A DNA stretch of 64,000 nucleotides from Minwuiaceae bacterium (GCA_028278525.1 JANQEE010000041.1:186001-250000); one strand, 5' to 3'; positions 17,061 through 27,191 are shown, numbered from the stretch's first letter. Notes: generated by a model not told the origin, from the sequence alone. Made by a program: numbers and translations.

Positions 17061-17824
17061 GGCGTGAACTGCTCGTTCAGAATGCGCTCTTCCAGATTGT
17101 GCTCCGGATCGAACAGCAGATGCATGTCGATTTCCGGCTCCTCGAAGACCTCGACTTCGGTCACGTCGCGCACCTCCGTCGCGTCGGCGACGGCGCTGAC
17201 GGATCGCTTGAAGCGGTCCAGGATTTCGAACCGGACCCGCGCCTGACGCGGCAGCAGGGCGCCACGCCAGCGGCGCGGCCGGAATGCGCTGATCGGGGTC
17301 AGGGCCAGCAGTCCGGCATCCAAGGGCAGGATCGGGCCGTGGGCCGACAGGTTATAGGCTGTGCTGCCGGCCGGCGTCGCGACCAGCGCGCCGTCGCACA
17401 CCAGTTCCGGGATGCGGACCTTGCCGTCGATGTCGATCCGTATCTTGGCCGCCTGCCGGGTCTGGCGCAGCAGCGAGACTTCGTTGATCGCCAAGGCTTC
17501 CTGAGTCACGCCGGACTCCGTCTGCGCCAGCATCCGCAGGGGATGCAGGATCGTTTCCTGCGCCCGGTCGATCCGCGCCAGCAGGTCGTCTTCGCCGTAC
17601 TCGTTCATCAGGAAGCCGACGGTGCCGTAGTTCATGCCGTAAATGGGTAAGCCACGGCCCATATAGCGGTGCAGCGTCTGCAGCATGAAGCCGTCGCCGC
17701 CGAGGGCGACGATAACGCTGGCGTTCTCCGGCCTGCCGTCACCGTAGAGCTGCTGAAGCCTGGCCCGGGCGGCCAGGGCGTCCTCGGTCTGGGCGGCGAC
17801 GATCGCGACGATCCTGTCTGTCAT
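17057..17824 (-). CDS. nadK: NAD kinase
   Basis: A 255-residue ATP-dependent NAD kinase that makes NADP+ in the cytoplasm. The hallmark GGDGFML motif follows VIVALG, and the substrate domain has [24 protein letters not shown] and the [19 protein letters not shown] signature. Length and order match alphaproteobacterial NadK. The start at 17824 (MTDRIVAIV) is preferred because a GAGG lies about 9 bases upstream; a start at 17845 is possible. It is the first gene of a two-gene unit with the hypothetical protein at 16386. Confidence 0.93.
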   Translation of the reverse strand: MTDRIVAIVAAQTEDALAARARLQQLYGDGRPENASVIVALGGDGFMLQTLHRYMGRGLPIYGMNYGTVGFLMNEYGEDDLLARIDRAQETILHPLRMLAQTESGVTQEALAINEVSLLRQTRQAAKIRIDIDGKVRIPELVCDGALVATPAGSTAYNLSAHGPILPLDAGLLALTPISAFRPRRWRGALLPRQARVRFEILDRFKRSVSAVADATEVRDVTEVEVFEEPEIDMHLLFDPEHNLEERILNEQFTP

Positions 17825-17979
17825 ACAACGGTCCTCAAGGCTCATCGGCTTGGGCGGCGGTCAGTATAGCCACCGTTGAGCGTCTCGCCAGACGGCTTAT
17901 ACACGCGGTTGCCGGCTTCGGGGTTGCGGCGCCCCGTGGCGGTGGTCATGATGCGCCGAACTTCTCCGGGAAACGCACT

Positions 17980-18477
17980 ATGCCTGTAGGTAGATCGAGA
18001 ATCTCGTTTCTGGCGCCGATCGTCGCCCTGCTGACGGCGGCCATGGTTTCGAGCGGTTTCGCCGCCGAAGACAATCATGCCGGATACTATTACCCCGATC
18101 CCAGCAGCCGGGAGACATATGTTTCGCGGGCCAACACGATGGAGGACGCCAACCGGGAGGTTCGCCTCGGCTTCGTCATCGCGCTGACGCAAAAGCAGCT
18201 TTCCGAGCGTTACGCGCCGAGCTACGCGATGTTCGCCAAGGGCGACGAAGCCAACAAGATGATCGTCGTCGCACAGGGAGAGAGCGGCTTTCGCTCGCTG
18301 TATCAGGCACGGGGCCTCTTGGCCCAACTCACCGCCGTGGCTCGCAGTTCCCAGCTGTTTCAGGAGTTGGCGGTCGAGGATGTGTTCACGTTCTTCGATC
18401 TCGCCAAGCTGATCGGCTTCAAGCAGATAACCGTCACCGACGGCCTGAGCTTCGCGCACCAGGTAAAGCTGGAATAG
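17980..18477 (+). CDS. Secreted/periplasmic hypothetical protein
   Basis: A 165-residue protein with a clear Sec signal peptide: basic MPVGRSR, a hydrophobic core to about residue 25, and a GFAA-ED cleavage region. The mature part is alpha/beta-like with no motif I can name (YYYPDPSSRETYVSR, FVIALTQKQLSERYAPSYAMFAKG). Similar proteins in alphaproteobacteria are often mislabelled as molybdopterin-guanine dinucleotide biosynthesis proteins because they sit beside moaA, as here. The signal peptide argues against a cytoplasmic cofactor role. It converges on moaA with a 3-base gap. Confidence 0.75.
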   Translation: MPVGRSRISFLAPIVALLTAAMVSSGFAAEDNHAGYYYPDPSSRETYVSRANTMEDANREVRLGFVIALTQKQLSERYAPSYAMFAKGDEANKMIVVAQGESGFRSLYQARGLLAQLTAVARSSQLFQELAVEDVFTFFDLAKLIGFKQITVTDGLSFAHQVKLE

Positions 18478-18480
18478 CGG

Positions 18481-19470
18481 CTAGCCGCCCGTCACGCTCA
18501 TATGCCGCGACAGGGCCGGCGCCTGCCGGCGGCGGTCGATGATGAAATCGTGACCCTTCGGCTTCCGGCCGATCGCCTCGTCGATGGCTGCATCCAGGGG
18601 GGCGTCGGACTCGCTCTCGCGAAGCGGCGCGCGAAGATCGGCGGCGTCTTCCTGGCCCAGGCACATGTAAAGCGTGCCCGTGCAGGTGAGCCGCACCCGG
18701 TTGCAGGATTCGCAGAAGTTGTGCGTGAGCGGCGTGATGAAGCCGAGCCGCCGTCCGGTCTCCTGGACATCGAAGTAGCGCGCCGGCCCGCCGGTCTTAT
18801 GGGCGCTTTCCTGGAGCGTCCAGTTCTCCGCCAATCGAGCGCGCACGACGGAAAGGGGCAGGTACTGGTCGGTCCGGTCGCCGTCGATATCGCCGAGGGG
18901 CATGGTCTCGATCAGCGTGAGGTCGAAACCGCGCTCGCCGCACCAGGCGACCATGCTGTCCAACTCGTCCTCATTGACGCCCTTCAGGGCCACGGCGTTG
19001 ATCTTAACCTGCAGGCCGGCAGCGGCAGCGGCGTCCAGCCCGGCCACGACCTTGTCGAATTTGCCCCAGCGGGTGATGGCCAGGAACTTGTCCGGGTCCA
19101 GGGTGTCCATCGAGACATTGACCCGCCGGACGCCGACCTCGGCCAGCTCCCTGGCGTATCTGGAGAGCTGGCTACCGTTGGTCGTCAAGGTCAGCTCTTC
19201 CAGAGACCCGTTATCCAGATGACGGCCCAAGCCTTTGAAAAGGTTCATTATATTGCGGCGAACTAAGGGTTCTCCGCCGGTAATTCTGAGCTTCCTGACA
19301 CCCTTGCGGATAAAGGCCGCGCATAGCCGCTCCAGCTCTTCCAGGCTGAGAATCTCGGCCTTCGGCAGGAACGTCATGTCCTCCGCCATGCAATAGACGC
19401 AGCGGAAATCGCAGCGGTCCGTCACGGACACCCGAAGGTAAGAAATCTCGCGGCCAAACGGATCGATCAC
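18481..19470 (-). CDS. moaA: GTP 3',8-cyclase (molybdenum cofactor biosynthesis protein A)
   Basis: A 329-residue radical-SAM enzyme catalysing the first step of molybdopterin synthesis (GTP to 3',8-cyclo-7,8-dihydro-GTP). The N-terminal 4Fe-4S cysteines are Cys20, Cys24 and Cys27 in [10 protein letters not shown]. The C-terminal cluster ligands lie in [13 protein letters not shown], and the protein ends in the essential Gly-Gly (SVTGG). The start is set at a GTG (19470) with AGGGGG upstream, giving the usual length. The frame extends to another GTG at 19530 with no ribosome-binding site. A GCGGCTAGCCGC palindrome lies at its 3' junction with the secreted protein gene. Confidence 0.93.
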   Translation of the reverse strand: MIDPFGREISYLRVSVTDRCDFRCVYCMAEDMTFLPKAEILSLEELERLCAAFIRKGVRKLRITGGEPLVRRNIMNLFKGLGRHLDNGSLEELTLTTNGSQLSRYARELAEVGVRRVNVSMDTLDPDKFLAITRWGKFDKVVAGLDAAAAAGLQVKINAVALKGVNEDELDSMVAWCGERGFDLTLIETMPLGDIDGDRTDQYLPLSVVRARLAENWTLQESAHKTGGPARYFDVQETGRRLGFITPLTHNFCESCNRVRLTCTGTLYMCLGQEDAADLRAPLRESESDAPLDAAIDEAIGRKPKGHDFIIDRRRQAPALSRHMSVTGG

Positions 19471-19613
19471 GGACAGGATCCCCCTGTTGAAACGACGCCA
19501 GACGAGTGCGGCAAAGGCGCACACCGTCACAGTATTTCTTATTAGGATGTGGCAGAAGACCTGCCAGGTAAAGAGGCTATCGCGTAAATTTGCGCGGCTA
19601 ACCGGCGCAGGGT

Positions 19614-21233
19614 CTAGCCTTTTTCCGGCTCCGCCAAGGGCAGTTGCACGGAGAACCGGCTGCCGTGACCCGGGGTGCTCTCAACCGTGATATTGCCGCC
19701 CATCAGCCTTGCGAACTGGCGCGAAAGCGTGAGGCCGAGCCCGACACCCTCGTTGACGCGGGAGAGGATGTCGTCGTGGAGCTGCTGGAACTTGTCGAAG
19801 ATCAGATCCTGGGATTCCTCCGGAATGCCGGCGCCGGTGTCCCAGACAACGACATTGACGGCGTTCTTGTGCTCGACCGGCACGAGGTCGACGCCGATGG
19901 CGCCGCCGTCCGGCGTGAACTTGATGCCGTTGCTCAACAGGTTCACGAAGATCTGGAAACAGCGGGTCGGGTCGACGTTCAGAACGATGTCGTCGTCGCA
20001 GCCGATGCCGCTGATATCGATGTCTTTTTCCTCGGCCCTCAGCGCAATCATTGCACGGGCGTCCCGCAATACTTCCTTCAGTTGGACCCGACCGACATGC
20101 AGTGGCAGCGAATCCATCTCCAGGCGGGCCACGTCGAGACAGTCGTTGATCAGGCTCAGCAGATGGCGCCCGGCCTGGCTGACTTCGCCGATGTAATCCA
20201 GATAGCGCTCGTTCAACTCGCCGAACGGTTGCATTTTGACCAGATCGGCAAACCCAATAATCGCGTTCAGGGGCGTGCGCAGTTCGTGGCTCATGGTGGC
20301 CAGGAATTCGTCCTTGGCGTGTTTTGCCGCAGTCGCGCGCTGCGCTGTCAGCTCCAACTGGGTGTTTTTATTGGTAAGCTCTTCCAGCGCGCTTTCCAGG
20401 GCACGCTTAGAGCGGCGGGCCGAGTCTTCCGCATGGATGCGCGCGGTCACGTCGGTGCCGGCGCCGCGGTAGCCGCGGTAGACGCCGGCATCGTCGAACA
20501 CCGGCACGCCGCTCAGGTGGAAGGTGCGCTTTTGGCCGTCGACCGGGGTGATCTCGACCATTGCGTCTCGGAACGGCAAGCGGGCTTCGATTGAGGCGAC
20601 AACACCGTTGGGTTGTTCGGCGTCGCCCGGGAAGTTGCCGATTGAAAACAGGCCGCGCCCCTTGATCAGAAAGGCCGGCAGGCCCAGCGCTTCCGTAATC
20701 CTGTCGGAAACGAAAGTCAGATTGCCGTCCGCATCGATTTCCCAGATCCAGTCGGATGTCGCGCGCATCACATCGACGAAGCGCTTGCGCTCGCGGCTGG
20801 CCCTGGCGACCGCCTCCGTTTCCCGGGTGTTCTCAACGAAACTGCCGGCGACCGCGATCAGTTTGCCCTTGCCGTCGTGGACGGCAAAGTGGCGCGAGCT
20901 GAAATGCCGAATGTTCGGGCTGACGCCGAAATTCTCCCGGATCGTCCGGGTCTCTCCGCTGCGTCCGACGTCCTCGGCCATGCCTTTATGCCGTTCCGGC
21001 AGGTCCTGACGCGGCGCCAACTGCGTTCCTTCGGCAATTGACACGATTTGCCAATAGCCGCTGTTGGCATAGAGGAGCGTACCGTCGGGCCGCGCAATGT
21101 ACATTGCCTCGGCATGTTCCAGTACGGCCTCGCAGAGTTCAACATTGATCAGACGGGCGCCCGACCCATCCTCGGTATGCTGATTGGCGGGTTCGGCAAC
21201 GAACAGGGTCGCTAAGTCGGTGAGCTTTTGCAT
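19614..21233 (-). CDS. Soluble PAS-PAS sensor histidine kinase
   Basis: A 539-residue kinase with no membrane span, so a cytoplasmic sensor. The first PAS-like domain is about residues 30-140 and the second about 150-265; a coiled-coil linker runs to about 305. The HisKA domain has His316 in [15 protein letters not shown]. The ATPase domain has NLLSNGIKF (N box), DTGAGIPEE (G1), FDKFQQ and GVGLGLTLS (G2). No response regulator is adjacent. A DUF2336 protein lies directly upstream on the same strand (42 bases), a combination worth noting because DUF2336 proteins often accompany signalling genes in this group. Confidence 0.92.
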   Translation of the reverse strand: MQKLTDLATLFVAEPANQHTEDGSGARLINVELCEAVLEHAEAMYIARPDGTLLYANSGYWQIVSIAEGTQLAPRQDLPERHKGMAEDVGRSGETRTIRENFGVSPNIRHFSSRHFAVHDGKGKLIAVAGSFVENTRETEAVARASRERKRFVDVMRATSDWIWEIDADGNLTFVSDRITEALGLPAFLIKGRGLFSIGNFPGDAEQPNGVVASIEARLPFRDAMVEITPVDGQKRTFHLSGVPVFDDAGVYRGYRGAGTDVTARIHAEDSARRSKRALESALEELTNKNTQLELTAQRATAAKHAKDEFLATMSHELRTPLNAIIGFADLVKMQPFGELNERYLDYIGEVSQAGRHLLSLINDCLDVARLEMDSLPLHVGRVQLKEVLRDARAMIALRAEEKDIDISGIGCDDDIVLNVDPTRCFQIFVNLLSNGIKFTPDGGAIGVDLVPVEHKNAVNVVVWDTGAGIPEESQDLIFDKFQQLHDDILSRVNEGVGLGLTLSRQFARLMGGNITVESTPGHGSRFSVQLPLAEPEKG

Positions 21234-21275
21234 CTGACGTCTCTAATCCGGGTCCCAGGCGGTCGTCGTCTAACG

Positions 21276-22442
21276 TTAGTGTTCGGTAGCCAGCCGTGGT
21301 TGCGGGCTGGTGGTCTTACGGTCAAGTTCTTCGATCGCATCGATGTAAGCGCTGTCCCGGTGCCAATAACGAATGGCCGTTTTGGCATTGCTGCGCGGAA
21401 CGCCGTCAAAGAACCTCAAAATCTCATTCAACTTTTGCGGATTGGTTACGACGTTCGTCACATGGCCTTCGTAAGCGCCCCGCGTTAGCAAAAACACGGT
21501 CGCGAAGTTGGCGCGGCCAAAATCGATCGCCTTGCAGGCCAGGGCCAGGCCCTCGCCGCCGGGATCGTATACAAGGTGGTTCGCGGTATTCGAACCGACA
21601 TCCAACAGAAGAGCCAGGCCGGCGACGAACATCGACACCTGGCCCTCACGTAGGGCCTGAACCAGGAACCTTTCGGTCAGCAGGTTCTTGCTCTGCATTT
21701 CCGCGGCAAGTCGATCGGCCGGGCTCAGCGCTTCGCCGCCGCCAGCCCGGGCGACCACGCTTTCCGTGGCCTGCTCGATCTGCTCGTCCAACTCGATCAC
21801 ATCGACGGAAAAGGTTTCCAGAATGTGGTGGCGCAATGCCGCCGATACCCACCAGAACATGCGATGCGCCAGGACCGGTGGCAGGTCGGGCCGGCGCAAC
21901 AGCGGTTCCCGGAATCGGTCCACACGGCGGGACTGGTCGACCAGATAGTCCATTGCCCGTTGAGAAATTTGTGCGTCGTGGTTTTCCACGAGGCGGGCAA
22001 CAACATCGTCTTCGCCATAGTCCACCAAAGCATCGGTCACGTCGATCGTAAGGCCTTCGCGTGCCGCTACCGCCATGCGGTGTTCAAGCGTGCGATGCCG
22101 TACGATTTCAATCAGATCCGGGTCGTCCAGCAGACGGCTGTTCAGCAGAATTGGCCGGGCGACGGCAATTTCGTCATGGGCCAGCAAGCTGACCAGATCC
22201 GCCGGTGCATCGTCCGATTGGGCCAGGCGTTCCGCCAGACTCCGGCGAACCTCGGTCTCGATCTCGCTGACCAGTTTTGCCAGGATGTCCCGCATCAAGG
22301 CGCGTTCGCGGTCGCTCAGTTGGCCTTCGGCGGACACGAACAGGTCGGAGATATTCTCGAACAGCGCGCGGCGGCTGTCGCCGGCGCGGCGTTGAGCCAA
22401 TCCGATGAGGTCGCGCAGTTGATCGGGATCTACCGCCGCCAT
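21276..22442 (-). CDS. DUF2336 domain-containing protein
   Basis: A 388-residue, helix-rich protein matching DUF2336 over most of its length: LSDRERALMRDILAKLVSE, the LLAHDEIAVARPIL repeat-like helices, and FANKAIDF-type C-terminal helices (here ACKAIDFGRANFATVFLL). The family is nearly confined to alphaproteobacteria and has no proven activity; HEAT-like repeats are plausible. The start at 22442 follows AAAGGAGA. The frame continues to 22583, adding 47 residues with no clear SD. It lies upstream of the PAS kinase on the same strand and may be its operon partner. Confidence 0.8.
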   Translation of the reverse strand: MAAVDPDQLRDLIGLAQRRAGDSRRALFENISDLFVSAEGQLSDRERALMRDILAKLVSEIETEVRRSLAERLAQSDDAPADLVSLLAHDEIAVARPILLNSRLLDDPDLIEIVRHRTLEHRMAVAAREGLTIDVTDALVDYGEDDVVARLVENHDAQISQRAMDYLVDQSRRVDRFREPLLRRPDLPPVLAHRMFWWVSAALRHHILETFSVDVIELDEQIEQATESVVARAGGGEALSPADRLAAEMQSKNLLTERFLVQALREGQVSMFVAGLALLLDVGSNTANHLVYDPGGEGLALACKAIDFGRANFATVFLLTRGAYEGHVTNVVTNPQKLNEILRFFDGVPRSNAKTAIRYWHRDSAYIDAIEELDRKTTSPQPRLATEH

Positions 22443-22914
22443 ACCTAATCGGTCTCCTTTCATCCTGTCGGAGACGCCGGACGCCAGGCTATCGAAATCC
22501 GATACCCCAACGGCCGCGACCCACGGACCACCCTCCGTGAGGGTCACACTTTCGGCGATGCGAATTTCCCCAGCGATTGTCACGTCGCTAAACCGCCACC
22601 CCAGATGATTCGGCCTATATGCTTAACAAATCATTACACAGCTTAACAGTAATTTCGAACAATTGGCGATAATGTCCTGACTCCACGTGATATTTTGGCT
22701 TCATCCCCAATTGCCTGTGTGTGGACCTTCCATTAGGTGGAAAACCCTGCCTGCAGGCTAGGGTGAATCGGAATTGTTTCGGATTCACCGAAACTTAAGA
22801 GGTATCGGGCAGGTTGATTGGATCGTTTTTCGGCGGCGCTCCCAGGGGATCGGCTGGCGCCTGGAACGCACAAAGAACGCGAAAATTTCGGCATCTGGGT
22901 TGAAGGAAGAAAGC
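22443..22914. promoter_or_regulatory. Divergent regulatory region between DUF2336 and MarR-like genes
   Basis: About 330-470 gene-free bases, AT-rich around 22615-22690. It carries a perfect 8-base inverted repeat GGTGAATC (22761-22768) / GATTCACC (22782-22789) with a 13-base spacer, and an imperfect dyad around CCTGCAGG at 22748-22757. A MarR-family protein is encoded directly downstream, so autoregulation at these dyads is plausible. No clear -35/-10 pair was found. Confidence 0.5.
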
Positions 22915-23457
22915 ATGGATAACCGGGCGACCATGGAAGACGCTCGCGACAGCGGGTCAGCGCCGGGCGCCGCGGCCGAGGCCGATAGCACCCGTGGGCG
23001 CGCGGCCGGGTTCGACGCCCAGGCCTATCACGATTTGAGCCGGTTGATCGAGCGTCTGCACCGCCGTTTTCTGGATGTGCTGCGGACCGAGCTCAACCAC
23101 CTGGAAATCAATGACATCAACGCCGTGCAATGCTTGCTGCTGAGCAATATCGGCGATGAGGAAATCAACGTCCGGAACCTGATGGAAAAGGGCTACTACC
23201 TCGGCTCCAACGCTTCCTACAACATCAAGAAGCTGGTCGAGGCTGGTTACCTCAATCAGGAGCGGTCGCCGCATGACCGCCGGTCGACCATTCTGCGCCT
23301 GTCGGAAAAGGGCCTCGCCATGTGTGCCCAGATCCGCGCCGCGGAGGATAAGCTGGCGGCGACCCTGTCGGACAGCAATCTCGATCTGGACACAACCCTG
23401 GATAGCTTGTTGAAAGTCGAACGAGTCTGGGCGGATCGCATCCGCTACGGCTCCTGA
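22915..23457 (+). CDS. MarR-family winged-helix regulator, LdtR-like
   Basis: A 180-residue transcriptional regulator. After a disordered, acidic N-terminus of about 35 residues comes a MarR-type winged helix: LSRLIERLHRRFLDVLRTEL (dimer helix), NDINAVQCLLLSNIGDEEINVRNLMEKG (start of HTH), SNASYNIKKLVEAGYL (recognition helix) and the DRRSTILRLSEKG wing. The pattern matches LdtR-like regulators of alphaproteobacteria, which control L,D-transpeptidase and stress genes. The start at 22915 follows AAGGAAG; the longer frame to 22774 runs through the promoter region. Confidence 0.85.
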   Translation: MDNRATMEDARDSGSAPGAAAEADSTRGRAAGFDAQAYHDLSRLIERLHRRFLDVLRTELNHLEINDINAVQCLLLSNIGDEEINVRNLMEKGYYLGSNASYNIKKLVEAGYLNQERSPHDRRSTILRLSEKGLAMCAQIRAAEDKLAATLSDSNLDLDTTLDSLLKVERVWADRIRYGS

Positions 23458-23488
23458 TCCAGCCAGATCTATCCAGTTCGCATCTTAA

Positions 23489-23525
23489 GCGGCCGGCGGG
23501 TAACCGCCGGCCGCTTGCGTTTTGG
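23489..23525 (+). terminator. Rho-independent terminator of the MarR-like gene
   Basis: Eleven-base perfect GC arms (GCGGCCGGCGG / CCGCCGGCCGC) around GTAA, followed by TTGCGTTTT. Confidence 0.85.
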
Positions 23526-23671
23526 ACTAGGCCTGTTTCGCCGGAATTCGGCGGTTCGGTCCGACTCACATTTCAACGCCGCAAGGATTGAGCCGGGGGG
23601 GCTGCTATGGCCTTATAGGGCTGGTTTGCGCGGGCCAAGGCGTCGTGCTCCGGTATCGCAGGGATTTCAGT

Positions 23672-24874
23672 ATGACGGTCACGGCGCCAAACATCGGCCG
23701 CGACGCCAGGATTATCGGCCTGATCGGTTCGGGCCATTTCATGAGCCATTTTTATATCTTCGCGCTGCCGCCCCTGTTTCCGATCCTGAAGCAGGAGATG
23801 GGGATCGGCTACGCATCGCTCGGCTTGATACTCACTGCCTTTCACGCGGCGTCCGGCGCCGCGCAACTGCCCATCGGTTTCGTTGTCGACCGGGTCGGCG
23901 CGCGGGCTATCCTGATCGCCGGCCTAGTGCTGGGCGCGCTTGCTTTCATTGCGATGGGCATGAGCGGTTCCTACACCGCCCTTATCGTCTGCGCCGTAGT
24001 CGCGGGGGCGGCCAACAGTGTGTATCACCCAGCGGACTACTCGATCCTGTCCCATGCGGTCGGGTCGGACAGGATGGGCCGCGCTTTCAGCCTACATACC
24101 TTCTCCGGCTATGCCGGTGGAGCTGCTGCGCCGCCGGCGATGGTGGCGATTGCCAGTTTCTGGGGCTGGCAGCCGGCTCTAATAACCGCCGGTATTGTCG
24201 GATTGGTCGTCGCGGCAGTCTTGATTCTGGGCGCCGGTGATCTGGTGGACAGAAGCGGGGAACGGGACGAAGCGAAACCGTCGGCGGCGTCGACGAAAGA
24301 TGGTATCGGCCTGTTGCTGACGCCGGCGATCATGCTCTGCTTCCTGTTCTTTATGTTGCTGGCGATGTCCGCCGGCGGCATCAACAGTTTCGCCGTCGCA
24401 GCCTTCGTCGACAGTTTCGACGTCGCGTTGCCGGTCGCGACCGCGGCGTTGACGGCGTTTCTGGTCGGCAGCTCGGTCGGCATCTTGGCCGGTGGGGTGA
24501 TTGCCGACCGGACGCGGCATCACGAACGGGTGGCGATGGCGGGCTTCGGCGCGACGGCGGCCATCGTGCTGCTAGTCGGCAACGTCGCTATGCCGACGGT
24601 TCTGCTGATTGGCGCTATGGGCGCCGGCGGTCTGCTGTTTGGCATGATCATGCCGTCGCGCGACATGCTGGTGCGCCGGGTGACGCCGCCCGGCTCCATG
24701 GGCAAGGTGTTCGCCTTTGTTTCGGTCGGTCTAAGCCTGGGCGGCGTGATAACGCCGGCTCTGTTCGGCTGGATCATGGATTGGGGCGATCCGCGATGGC
24801 TGTTCTGGCTGGCCGCGTCATTCATGCTGCTGGCCCTGCTGACTGCCTTCGCGACACGGACCACGCACCGATAG
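23672..24874 (+). CDS. Major facilitator superfamily transporter
   Basis: A 400-residue inner-membrane transporter with about 12 spans and a hydrophilic central loop (residues about 190-215). Typical MFS motifs include the loop 2-3 motif FVVDRVGARAILIAG (motif A-like, D-R-G-R) and a second copy GVIADRTRHHERV between spans 8 and 9. The GFVVD / HPADYSIL stretch resembles the fosmidomycin-resistance and AraJ-like groups. The substrate is unknown. The start at 23672 has AGGGA 9 bases upstream; the frame extends back to 23588 without support. Its 3' end converges with the acyltransferase gene. Confidence 0.88.
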   Translation: MTVTAPNIGRDARIIGLIGSGHFMSHFYIFALPPLFPILKQEMGIGYASLGLILTAFHAASGAAQLPIGFVVDRVGARAILIAGLVLGALAFIAMGMSGSYTALIVCAVVAGAANSVYHPADYSILSHAVGSDRMGRAFSLHTFSGYAGGAAAPPAMVAIASFWGWQPALITAGIVGLVVAAVLILGAGDLVDRSGERDEAKPSAASTKDGIGLLLTPAIMLCFLFFMLLAMSAGGINSFAVAAFVDSFDVALPVATAALTAFLVGSSVGILAGGVIADRTRHHERVAMAGFGATAAIVLLVGNVAMPTVLLIGAMGAGGLLFGMIMPSRDMLVRRVTPPGSMGKVFAFVSVGLSLGGVITPALFGWIMDWGDPRWLFWLAASFMLLALLTAFATRTTHR

Positions 24875-24893
24875 CCGCAAGGGCGGTCGGTCC

Positions 24894-26111
24894 TTAAACG
24901 GCCGGCTGCGCCTCGCTGGATGTCAGGCTTCGCCCTCTGGCGCCGATCCTGTCTTTCAGCAAAAGGAACGGCTTCTCCACCACATAGTGTAGGAGCAAGG
25001 CAGCCAACACCGTCACGGTCAGATAGACCGGCAAGAACAAGGCAAATTGCGTTGTCGTCGCAAGATCGGCAAATCCCGGCAGCGTATTCAACAAAGCTGC
25101 TGTGCCCGGAAACAAAGGGAAGTGAACGAGGTACCAACTGTAGGAAATCCGGGCGAGGAAGAACAGGACCTGTCCTCGGAAGAGTTTCCTGGGCCCACCG
25201 CCGAGTGCGAGGGCCAACAGCATGGCAGCCATTCCCCCCGCCAGCAGCGTTTGCTGCACCGTTTTGTCGAAAAGGTCGATGTTGTCCAACATGGGTGTCG
25301 CGGCGATCAGCCAGGCGACGCAAGCAAACCCAAGCCAGAACAGACCATGGATCGATCGCGGCCGTTGCGTCCATCTGTAGAGGGCGCGGTCGCGATAAAT
25401 CAACGCACAGAGTGTTCCGAGCAGAAGCGCATCCAGGCAAAGATGGAAGGGACTCCGGAAGACATAGAAGAATTCATCGTAGGTCTCGATGTCCGGGTGG
25501 CCGACATGCGTTAGGTACCGGGCGGCAGGCACCGAGATGACGAGCAGAATGACGGCAGCGTACTGCAGCCCCCGGTATTTCAGGCGCAGCACGGTGAGCA
25601 ACAGCAGCGGTGCGAGCAGATAGAACTTCTCTTCGACGCCCAGCGACCAGAACGTGACGACAATGTTCGCCGGAAAATAGTCCTGCAGGAACAGAATGTG
25701 GTAGCTGGCGCTGAACCACACGAATTCAGTGGTGATCCGATGCAGCGGAAACCATCCGGCCAACGCCATGGCAAGCACCGCGTAGTAGGCGGGTACGATG
25801 CGAAGTGCCCTTTTGGCGACATAGGTGCCGAGATCGATGCGTTGACGATCCGCGTCCCAGCGTTTGATGAAGTATCGGGCGATCAAAAAGCCGCTTAGAA
25901 CGAAGAACAGATCGACCCCGATCCATCCGTTGATCAACGGCGTTCCGGCATCCCAGCCGCCGATCGGCAGAAGGGGCCCGGGCTGATCCCAGAACGGCCG
26001 TGACGCATGGCGGGCCAGGACCAACAGTATGGCGATGGCGCGCAAACCGTCGAGTTCGGGAATGGATTTGGAATCGCGATGCATGGCGACGTAGTCGCGC
26101 GTGGCGACCAT
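24894..26111 (-). CDS. Acyltransferase 3 family membrane O-acyltransferase (OafA/NodX type)
   Basis: A 405-residue multispan membrane protein. The N-terminal family signature is IPELDGLRAIAILLVLARH, with the key HA/RH region, followed by GWIGVDLFFVLSGFLIARY and the RALRIVPAYY arginine motif in the first loop. The SLGVEEKFYLLAPLLL segment is also diagnostic. Such enzymes O-acetylate or O-succinylate surface polysaccharides, lipids or peptidoglycan from a cytoplasmic acyl-CoA. The start at 26111 follows GGTGGAGA; the frame extends to a GTG at 26150. It lies 42 bases after the histidine-rich membrane protein gene and may share its transcript. Confidence 0.9.
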   Translation of the reverse strand: MVATRDYVAMHRDSKSIPELDGLRAIAILLVLARHASRPFWDQPGPLLPIGGWDAGTPLINGWIGVDLFFVLSGFLIARYFIKRWDADRQRIDLGTYVAKRALRIVPAYYAVLAMALAGWFPLHRITTEFVWFSASYHILFLQDYFPANIVVTFWSLGVEEKFYLLAPLLLLTVLRLKYRGLQYAAVILLVISVPAARYLTHVGHPDIETYDEFFYVFRSPFHLCLDALLLGTLCALIYRDRALYRWTQRPRSIHGLFWLGFACVAWLIAATPMLDNIDLFDKTVQQTLLAGGMAAMLLALALGGGPRKLFRGQVLFFLARISYSWYLVHFPLFPGTAALLNTLPGFADLATTTQFALFLPVYLTVTVLAALLLHYVVEKPFLLLKDRIGARGRSLTSSEAQPAV

Positions 26112-26153
26112 CGCGCGTCTCCACCCTGTCGCACTACGAACGGTTGCCACGAG

Positions 26154-27191
26154 CTAACCGGAGATGCCGAGCGTCTGCCTCAATGCCGGCCGCCGCATCT
26201 TCCAGATCACCGAGTCGACGATGTAATGGTGGAAGTTGATGGTCTGATAGATGACGATTACGGCGCCGAACGCCAGGGCGGTAGCCGTCAGTTGAATGCC
26301 GAGATAGATCGCGCTCGATATTGCAATGCAAATCAGGAAGTAGCCGATTGCCCAGCGCCTTTGGCTGATCGTCGACAGGAACCGGGCGTCGTCTGTAACG
26401 CCTTTCTCGAACCGCTTGGTGTTATAGAGCCAGACGAACAGGACGTATTGCGCGTTGTGCCAGATGTTGATCACCAACCAGCCATAGGTGATGTCCTGGA
26501 TCAGCACATAGCCGACGAAAAAAACCAGGTGATGGCTTAGGAGATACAGGCTGTGGGCCAGGGGGAGGCGGCCCTGCAGCCACGCGTATAGGCGCGTCGC
26601 GAACCACCAAAGGAACGCGGTCGCGGCCAGGACCCCGGCGATCTGGACCGCGATGTCGGGGACCGGAATGACGCGGAGTTCCTGACCTAGGAATGTCTCC
26701 GGCGCCTGGTTGGAGCGATACAGGATGCCCCAGACCGGCGTGAGATAGAGCGTGATAGCGGCCAGCCGGTCGTCCTCGACCAGCAGGCCGTCGGACTTCC
26801 GCTTATACGCCTTGGAGATGCCGTAGCTCTGCCGCGTGTAGTGAAACCACTGCCAGTAGAGATAGATCGTGGCCAGCGTCCAGATGCCGATGCCGAAAGC
26901 CAGGGCCACGGTTGCCCCCAGCACCAGGAACGGCAGGCCAAGCACCAGGAAGCGGTGCTCGTTGAAACTGGCGCGGTCGAAACAAAGCCGGGTGTAGGTC
27001 GCGATGACGTGGTGATAGCCCAACAGCCAGAGGTCGAGCAGCAGGATCGGCGCGAACAGCCGAGGATCGATCACCACCAACCAGCCGGATGCGATGGCCA
27101 GCGTCGCAATGCCAACGATGAAAGTCAGATCGAAGGAAGGGCTTCGCAGCCAGCCGGGGGCGGCCGCATCAGGGCTTGTCGCTATCGCCAT
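26154..27191 (-). CDS. Multispan membrane protein of unknown function with conserved histidine motifs
   Basis: A 345-residue protein with about nine hydrophobic segments. I do not recognise a named family. Striking are paired or aromatic-flanked histidines at membrane edges: GYHHVIATY (H60/H61), YWQWFHYTRQ (H117), SHHLVFF (H220/H221), NIWHNAQYV (H245) and NFHHYIVDSVIWK (H321/H322). This pattern resembles membrane di-iron or Brp/Blh-like carotenoid-cleavage proteins in style, but the spacing does not match one I can name. Catalysis on a membrane substrate is inferred only. It is followed by an acyltransferase gene in the same direction. Confidence 0.6.
   Translation of the reverse strand: MAIATSPDAAAPGWLRSPSFDLTFIVGIATLAIASGWLVVIDPRLFAPILLLDLWLLGYHHVIATYTRLCFDRASFNEHRFLVLGLPFLVLGATVALAFGIGIWTLATIYLYWQWFHYTRQSYGISKAYKRKSDGLLVEDDRLAAITLYLTPVWGILYRSNQAPETFLGQELRVIPVPDIAVQIAGVLAATAFLWWFATRLYAWLQGRLPLAHSLYLLSHHLVFFVGYVLIQDITYGWLVINIWHNAQYVLFVWLYNTKRFEKGVTDDARFLSTISQRRWAIGYFLICIAISSAIYLGIQLTATALAFGAVIVIYQTINFHHYIVDSVIWKMRRPALRQTLGISG

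Noticed and set aside
22774..22914. N-terminal extension of the MarR-like gene
   Set aside because: The upstream 47 codons run through the inverted repeats, lack an SD and give a basic, unordered sequence; 22915 has a good SD.
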